Part shown: piece after piece, positions 6,164 through 10,116 of the stretch
Layout: each line of letters starts with the position of its first letter
Numbering within the stretch: the stretch's first letter is position 1
Origin: Kiritimatiellia bacterium
Lineage (GTDB): Bacteria > Verrucomicrobiota > Kiritimatiellia > SLAD01
DNA length: 10,116 bases
Direction: 5' to 3'
NCBI GenBank assembly: GCA_007134175.1
Contig: SLLF01000054.1
Location: forward strand, 1 to 10,116
The notes under the pieces: generated by a model
What the model saw: the letters and a program-made list of their open reading frames with translations, nothing else
What the model was told of the DNA's origin: nothing
The model's database searches: none
Translations under genes and position numbers: made by a program

Positions 6164-8764
6164 ATGAAGATGCGGATCCATTCAATTCATCCCCGTTGCC
6201 GCTGGCCTTGGCTGATGCTGGGCTGGCTCTGCGGATGGTTGGCCCATTCGACAACGGCGCAGGTGGTGCCGCCCCTCTCGGAGCTGCAGGATGGACCGGA
6301 ACGTCAGATCAGCGTCAGTTTTCGCGATTCGCCCTTGGACATGGTGCTGGAGTTCTATGCCGGGCTGACCGGTCGCACGATGATACGGGCGCCGGGGGTC
6401 GATGCCACGATTACCTTGCGCGGGCAAACGCGCATGACCGAGCGTGAGGCCTTGATCGCCATCGAAAGTATCCTGGCCATGCATAACGTGGCCTTGGTGC
6501 CGATGGGGGATCGGTTTTTACGGGTGGTCCAACCGGGTGCGGTACGGCAGGAAGGGCTGCCGATCCTGCGTGAGATGCCGGAAGAGCCGTTTGCGGAAAC
6601 CGACCAGATCCTCAGCATGATCATCAATCTGAACTACGTCGAAATTTCCGAGGTTCAGCCGATCCTGCAGGAATTGATCCACGGCTACGGTAAGATCCAG
6701 GTGCTGGAACGAACCAACAGCCTGTTGATTACGGATACGGCCAGCAACCTCAACCGCATTCATGAGGTGCTTGATTTCATCGACCGGCCGGTGGAATTAC
6801 GTGAGGATATATTTGTGCGAAGGATCAACTATGCTGAAGCCGCGCAAGTGGCTTCGCGGCTGGGCGAATTCCTGCAAGACCGCGAGGAACGGCCCGCGCG
6901 TGCGCCGGCCGCTGCCCCGCAACCGGAGCGGCGCGCCCCGCCGGGGGTGATTCGTCCGGGGCGTGAGGGGGAGACGCGCCCGCGCCAGCCGACCGCGTCG
7001 CCGGCCGTGGACGCGGCCGCGGAACTGGCCGAGCGCGGCGTAATACAAGGTCGCGTCAAGATCGTCGCCGATGAGCGCATCAATACCCTTTTCATTATAT
7101 CACGTCCCGTCAACTTTACTTTTTTCGACCGGATCATCGATATTCTGGACCAGCCGGTAGATCCTGAAATCATTGTCCGCGTGGTCAATTTGGAATACGC
7201 CGTTGCCGAGGACGTGGCCTCGATCCTTAATGATTTTATCGGTGCGGCATCGGGTGACCGGCCGGGCGGTGCCATACGCCGCGGCGAGCGGGGCGAGGAT
7301 ACGCCGGCTGACCGCGCCGCCGCGTTGCGCGACTTTGCCGCCGGTCTGGCGCGGGAACAAAGAGCCACTGAAGCGGCCGAGAACGGTTCTCAAATCGGAC
7401 GGTTATCCGAACAGACCCGCATCCTATCCGATCATCGCTCCAACTCCCTGCTGCTGATGGGGCGGCGCAGCGACATAGCGGTATTGGAAGGCATCATCGA
7501 CCAGCTTGACGTCATGCTGGGCCAGGTGCTGATCGAGGCGGTGATCGTGGAAATCACACTGGGCGACACCGTCGAAAGCGGAGTGGGTTGGTTGCAGCGC
7601 ACCTTGACCGCCTACAACGAGCAAGCCGCTGGGCCCGGCGGATCGTTGACGGTTCGCGAACCGGTGGCGGCCTTTGGCGGGGGGTTCACCCCCGGGCGCT
7701 CCATCGATAACCTAGGCCGGGTGGCCGAACAGTTAAGGGATGGACCATCTGTCCCGGCCGGTGGATTGTCGTATTACTTGACCTTCTTTGATTTGAATCT
7801 GGACGCGGTTATCCGGCTGGCCGCCACCTCCCGCGATGCGCGCATCCTCTCCACACCGGTTATTCTCACCACCGACAACACGGAAGCCAAGATCATTGTC
7901 GGCGAATCGCGCCCGGTGGTTACCTCAACCAGCGTATCCACGGTGGGCGACCGGCAGGTGTCCCAGTACCAGTTCCGCGATATCGGAATCGATTTGACCG
8001 TCACGCCGCGCATCAATCCCCAGCGTTTCGTCGTGATGGATATCCATCAGAGCGCGGACAATGTCGGGGGTTTCGAGGAAATCGACGGGAACCGGGTGCC
8101 GATCATTACCAAACGGGAAATGAAGGCGCAAATCGCCGTGCGCAACCGGGCGACCATCGTGCTGGGCGGCTTGGTGAACACCGACCGCACCATTAGTTCC
8201 ACCAAAGTGCCTATCCTTGGGGATATTCCCTTGCTGGGACGGTTGTTCCGGATGGATACAACCGCGGACACGCGGACGGAATTACTGGTGTTGATTACGC
8301 CGTATGTGATGATGACGCCCGAAGAGGCGCGCGCGGAAAGCGCCCGTCTCCATCTTGCTTCGCACTCCAGCCAGACCGAATGGCACCAGGGCTGGTCAGA
8401 CAGCGAGTTTGCGCACCCCATGGAGCCGCGACGAACGCCACGGCGTCGTGCGGCACCGGCGCCTGAGCCGGAAGCCCCACCATCCGTTGCGCCGGACGTC
8501 GTGATTCCGCTGGAGGAGGGAACCTATCAGCGCGATGAGGTGGAAGATGTATTGCGGTCGTTGCGGGGGACAGGGGCGTTGCAGCACCAGGATCCGGCTG
8601 GCGTCATCCAGTGGGAAGAACTGGACGCCGAAAACGCCACCCCACTGCCGCGTGAGGGGGAGTCGGTCCCGCCGGAGGAAGAGCGGCCGCCCGTAGCCCC
8701 GGAGCGTGTACCCGTGGATCCGCCCGCGCTCTTTGATCCTGCGGCTCCGCTACCGTTGCGCTAG
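6164..8764 (+). CDS. gspD: T2SS outer-membrane secretin GspD
   Basis: GspD is the outer-membrane secretin, a multimeric beta-barrel gate with periplasmic N-domains. From ATG 6164 it is 866 residues, longer than the usual 650-750. A signal peptide ends near residue 32 (TTA|QVV), with no lipobox. N0 covers about 46-122, N1 147-214, N2 212-332 and N3 335-450, each with the recognisable strand-helix pattern (INYAEAAQVASRL; NLEYAVAEDVASIL). The secretin domain spans about 454-715, with VLIEAVIVEI, LSTPVILTTDN, TIVLGGLV and the hallmark VPILGDIPLLGRLF at 682-695. A Pro/Arg/Ala-rich insert splits N2 (about 239-290), a second insert splits N3 (361-416), and a 150-residue Pro/Glu-rich tail follows 715. 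TTG 6128 would overlap gspM by 29 nt and is less likely. AAGGAG at 6143-6148 is rather far (15 nt) from ATG 6164. The gene sits last in the operon and converges on the ACT gene. Confidence 0.96.
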   Translation: MKMRIHSIHPRCRWPWLMLGWLCGWLAHSTTAQVVPPLSELQDGPERQISVSFRDSPLDMVLEFYAGLTGRTMIRAPGVDATITLRGQTRMTEREALIAIESILAMHNVALVPMGDRFLRVVQPGAVRQEGLPILREMPEEPFAETDQILSMIINLNYVEISEVQPILQELIHGYGKIQVLERTNSLLITDTASNLNRIHEVLDFIDRPVELREDIFVRRINYAEAAQVASRLGEFLQDREERPARAPAAAPQPERRAPPGVIRPGREGETRPRQPTASPAVDAAAELAERGVIQGRVKIVADERINTLFIISRPVNFTFFDRIIDILDQPVDPEIIVRVVNLEYAVAEDVASILNDFIGAASGDRPGGAIRRGERGEDTPADRAAALRDFAAGLAREQRATEAAENGSQIGRLSEQTRILSDHRSNSLLLMGRRSDIAVLEGIIDQLDVMLGQVLIEAVIVEITLGDTVESGVGWLQRTLTAYNEQAAGPGGSLTVREPVAAFGGGFTPGRSIDNLGRVAEQLRDGPSVPAGGLSYYLTFFDLNLDAVIRLAATSRDARILSTPVILTTDNTEAKIIVGESRPVVTSTSVSTVGDRQVSQYQFRDIGIDLTVTPRINPQRFVVMDIHQSADNVGGFEEIDGNRVPIITKREMKAQIAVRNRATIVLGGLVNTDRTISSTKVPILGDIPLLGRLFRMDTTADTRTELLVLITPYVMMTPEEARAESARLHLASHSSQTEWHQGWSDSEFAHPMEPRRTPRRRAAPAPEPEAPPSVAPDVVIPLEEGTYQRDEVEDVLRSLRGTGALQHQDPAGVIQWEELDAENATPLPREGESVPPEEERPPVAPERVPVDPPALFDPAAPLPLR

Positions 8765-8781
8765 TTGGCGTTTAGCGCAAC
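8755..8781. terminator. Inverted repeat across the convergent gspD and ACT-gene stops
   Basis: GTTGCGCTA (8755-8763) is the exact reverse complement of TAGCGCAAC (8773-8781), with a 9-nt loop. Both arms include a stop codon: gspD TAG (8762-8764) and the - strand TAA (8772-8774). Position suits a bidirectional terminator, but no T-run follows the stem on either strand, so intrinsic termination is unproven. Confidence 0.35.
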
Positions 8782-9296
8782 AAAATATCGAAATTGAATT
8801 CATCTTCCAGCGTACGGAGCTTCTCGCGTAACGCTTTAGTATCAAACCCTGGCGGACCCGCCAATTTGGCGTGCAGGCGGAAAAGCGGCTCGCCGGTCAT
8901 CGGGGCCCCCTCTACATCGTAGTCCATGGATTCGATATTCAAGCCGCTCTGCACCAGCAGCAGTGTGGCTGCGTCCAGCAAGCCGGGTTGGTCAGCGCCG
9001 GAGGCGATCATTTCCAGTTCCTGTGCGCCCTCCGGCCGGTCGGCCACCTCCGACAGGGCCGCGCGGGCTGCTACGAAAAAGTCGTCGCGGCGCAACGCCT
9101 CCAGTTTTCCCACGGCGTCATCAGCCGATGCATCAGCTGGACAGGAGAACAACATAAGCAGCGCGAACTCCGACGCCATGCGTGTCGAGCGCTGCAGCTC
9201 AATATTGCCGCCAAGCGCGTGGACGGCGTGGGCCACTTCGTTGATCAAGCCAGGACGGTCCCGGCCGACGGCTGATACTACATAATATTTCTTCAT
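8772..9296 (-). CDS. Two-ACT-domain regulatory protein (GcvR-like)
   Basis: The 174-residue protein consists of two ACT domains, small ligand-binding folds that usually sense amino acids. The first (about 3-80) begins YYVVSAVGRDRPGLINEVAHAV and the second (about 92-173) has MIASGADQPGLLDAATLLL; both carry the DRPGL/DQPGL turn typical of ACT domains. Size and architecture match the GcvR family, named for the glycine cleavage repressor of E. coli, which lacks a DNA-binding domain and acts through protein partners. No catalytic or DNA-binding domain is visible. Many such two-ACT proteins are uncharacterised, so the target cannot be named. GCGAGG, read on the - strand from 9308 to 9303, lies 6 nt before ATG 9296-9294 and supports the start. 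The gene is 35 nt downstream of the sulfotransferase gene with no visible terminator between, so the two may share a transcript. It has no evident link to secretion. Confidence 0.82.
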   Translation of the reverse strand: MKKYYVVSAVGRDRPGLINEVAHAVHALGGNIELQRSTRMASEFALLMLFSCPADASADDAVGKLEALRRDDFFVAARAALSEVADRPEGAQELEMIASGADQPGLLDAATLLLVQSGLNIESMDYDVEGAPMTGEPLFRLHAKLAGPPGFDTKALREKLRTLEDEFNFDILLR

Positions 9297-9331
9297 CGCT
9301 TGCCTCGCGGGTTAGGGTTTTTGCATTTTCA

Positions 9332-10116
9332 CTACTTTCGTCCGGCCAATTTCCGGCACCACTCCGCCGGGGTACGGCTTTTAAGCCGCCAGCATAGATC
9401 CTGTGCCATGGTGGGGGGCGGATGGCGTTCTGTAAAGTGCGAGTCGTCCAAGCCGGACGCCGCCCAGCGGGCTTCAAATAGGTCTTGGGCAAATGCGTAC
9501 AGTTCCTGGTCGAGGGCGTTGAGGCTTTCCAGCGCGCTCCGTGTGGTGCCATCCAGCACTTCCGTAGCGGGTCGTGCCTGCGTTTCATTGGCCTTGCGGT
9601 AGCCGAGATGAGGCCAATCGAAACGCTGGCCGAGCAACATCAAGGTGGCCCTGAATCGGTTAGTCAGACCGACCACGGCAACCGATTCAAGATTGCGTTT
9701 GGCCGTCTCCAGCAGCGCGCGGTCACACTGGCCGAAGGGGATTCGCCCCCAGTCGCCGGCCAGTTGGCGGGTTTGGCCGTTGTCCACAATGGGACAGGAC
9801 GTAGTGCGGGCAAATTCCCCCAGCGAAGCGGCCTGCGCGGGGGTCATGTGCTCGTTCAAGTAGTGGCGCGGCTCTTCTCGTACGAAGTAGTAAAAGGAGG
9901 CTACGCGATCGACCGGGTCGCGCAGGACGGTGAAATACGCGCAGGGCCCCGGGACGCGTTGGTGGACCCCGTACGGGAAATGGCCGCTGATGAGGCGGTA
10001 CCGGGCGCGTTGAGCCTCCGGCAGCCGATTGAAGTGTTCGATGGCGGCTTGGGCGTTGCCGCCCAAACGGTATTGACGGGCGGCAGGTGTGTGCCGCTCG
10101 GCCACCCGGCTCAACG
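9332..10116 (-). CDS. Sulfotransferase family protein (5' partial at window edge)
   Basis: The 260 visible residues match the sulfotransferase family that transfers sulfate from PAPS (3'-phosphoadenosine 5'-phosphosulfate) to carbohydrate or other hydroxyl acceptors. The key segment is YFTVLRDPVDRVASFYYF (about 60-77), the 3'-phosphate-binding site with Arg65 and Ser73. Preceding it is LISGHFPYGVHQRVPGPC (about 41-58). Later come DNGQTRQLAG (111-120) and the helix with CDRALLETAKRNL then VAVVGLTNRF, all in family order. The N-terminal P-loop-like 5'-phosphosulfate site (often HIPKTAGT) is absent, so the gene almost certainly starts beyond the right edge. The reading frame stays open to the end of the window, and the TTG at 10114-10112 should not be taken as the start. 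No membrane segment is visible in this part. The acceptor substrate is unknown. The stop lies 35 nt before the ACT gene on the same strand. Confidence 0.82.
   Translation of the reverse strand, partial: LSRVAERHTPAARQYRLGGNAQAAIEHFNRLPEAQRARYRLISGHFPYGVHQRVPGPCAYFTVLRDPVDRVASFYYFVREEPRHYLNEHMTPAQAASLGEFARTTSCPIVDNGQTRQLAGDWGRIPFGQCDRALLETAKRNLESVAVVGLTNRFRATLMLLGQRFDWPHLGYRKANETQARPATEVLDGTTRSALESLNALDQELYAFAQDLFEARWAASGLDDSHFTERHPPPTMAQDLCWRLKSRTPAEWCRKLAGRK

Noticed and set aside
6500..6519. CCGAT / ATCGG stem with a G5 loop followed by T5 inside gspD, resembling a terminator
   Set aside because: The stem is only 5 bp and the loop is plain G, so it is far weaker than the gspL hairpin and expected by chance.
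7085..7130. AT-rich island (CTTTTCATTATAT, then TTTACTTTTTT) in the GC-rich gspD, considered as a transfer or insertion scar
   Set aside because: It encodes normal N2-domain strand and helix residues (TLFIISRPVNFTFFDRI), with continuous domain structure on both sides.
7650..7663. 14-bp perfect palindrome CGGTTCGCGAACCG within gspD
   Set aside because: About one palindrome of this length is expected in 10 kb of this composition. It lies mid-gene and no second copy was noticed.

Overview
The window is almost entirely one type II secretion system (T2SS, general secretory pathway) operon on the + strand, followed by two unrelated genes on the - strand. T2SS implies a diderm (Gram-negative-type) bacterium. 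The DNA is GC-rich, with G- and C-ending codons throughout. The placement of the secretin gene last, the separate PilN/PilO-like character of GspL and GspM, and the sulfotransferase neighbour recall PVC-group or deltaproteobacteria-like genomes. That is an impression only; no marker gene in the window fixes the phylum.

Layout of the + strand: gspF (open at the left edge), a 49-bp gap with a TATAAT box, then gspG, gspH, gspI, gspJ, gspK, gspL, gspM and gspD, ending at 8764. Downstream of gspG the genes abut or overlap: there are ATGA start/stop overlaps at I/J, J/K and L/M, and H/I overlap by 8 nt. The only gaps are small: 11 nt G-H, 25 nt K-L and 7 nt M-D. This points to strong translational coupling. 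gspE would be expected just left of the window. No gspC, gspN or gspO was found.

How the parts work together: GspF is the inner-membrane platform core. GspL (actin-like cytoplasmic domain, one TM helix, ferredoxin-like periplasmic domain) and GspM (one TM helix, coiled coil, ferredoxin-like domain) link the platform to the cytoplasmic ATPase GspE. GspG is the major pseudopilin, and GspH, I, J and K are the minor pseudopilins that form the tip. GspD is the outer-membrane secretin through which folded exoproteins leave.

The - strand carries a protein with two ACT domains (GcvR-like), convergent with gspD across a 7-bp gap. Upstream of it in the same direction is a sulfotransferase-family gene that runs off the right edge.

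The system is a recognisable T2SS, not a new one. The least expected signal is a strong intrinsic-terminator-like hairpin with a T-tract inside the gspL coding sequence (4745-4780), a candidate attenuator between the pseudopilin half and the platform/secretin half of the operon. Other points of interest are a TATAAT box just ahead of gspG, a G9 tract in gspM, low-complexity insertions and a long tail in GspD, and a perfect inverted repeat spanning both convergent stop codons.
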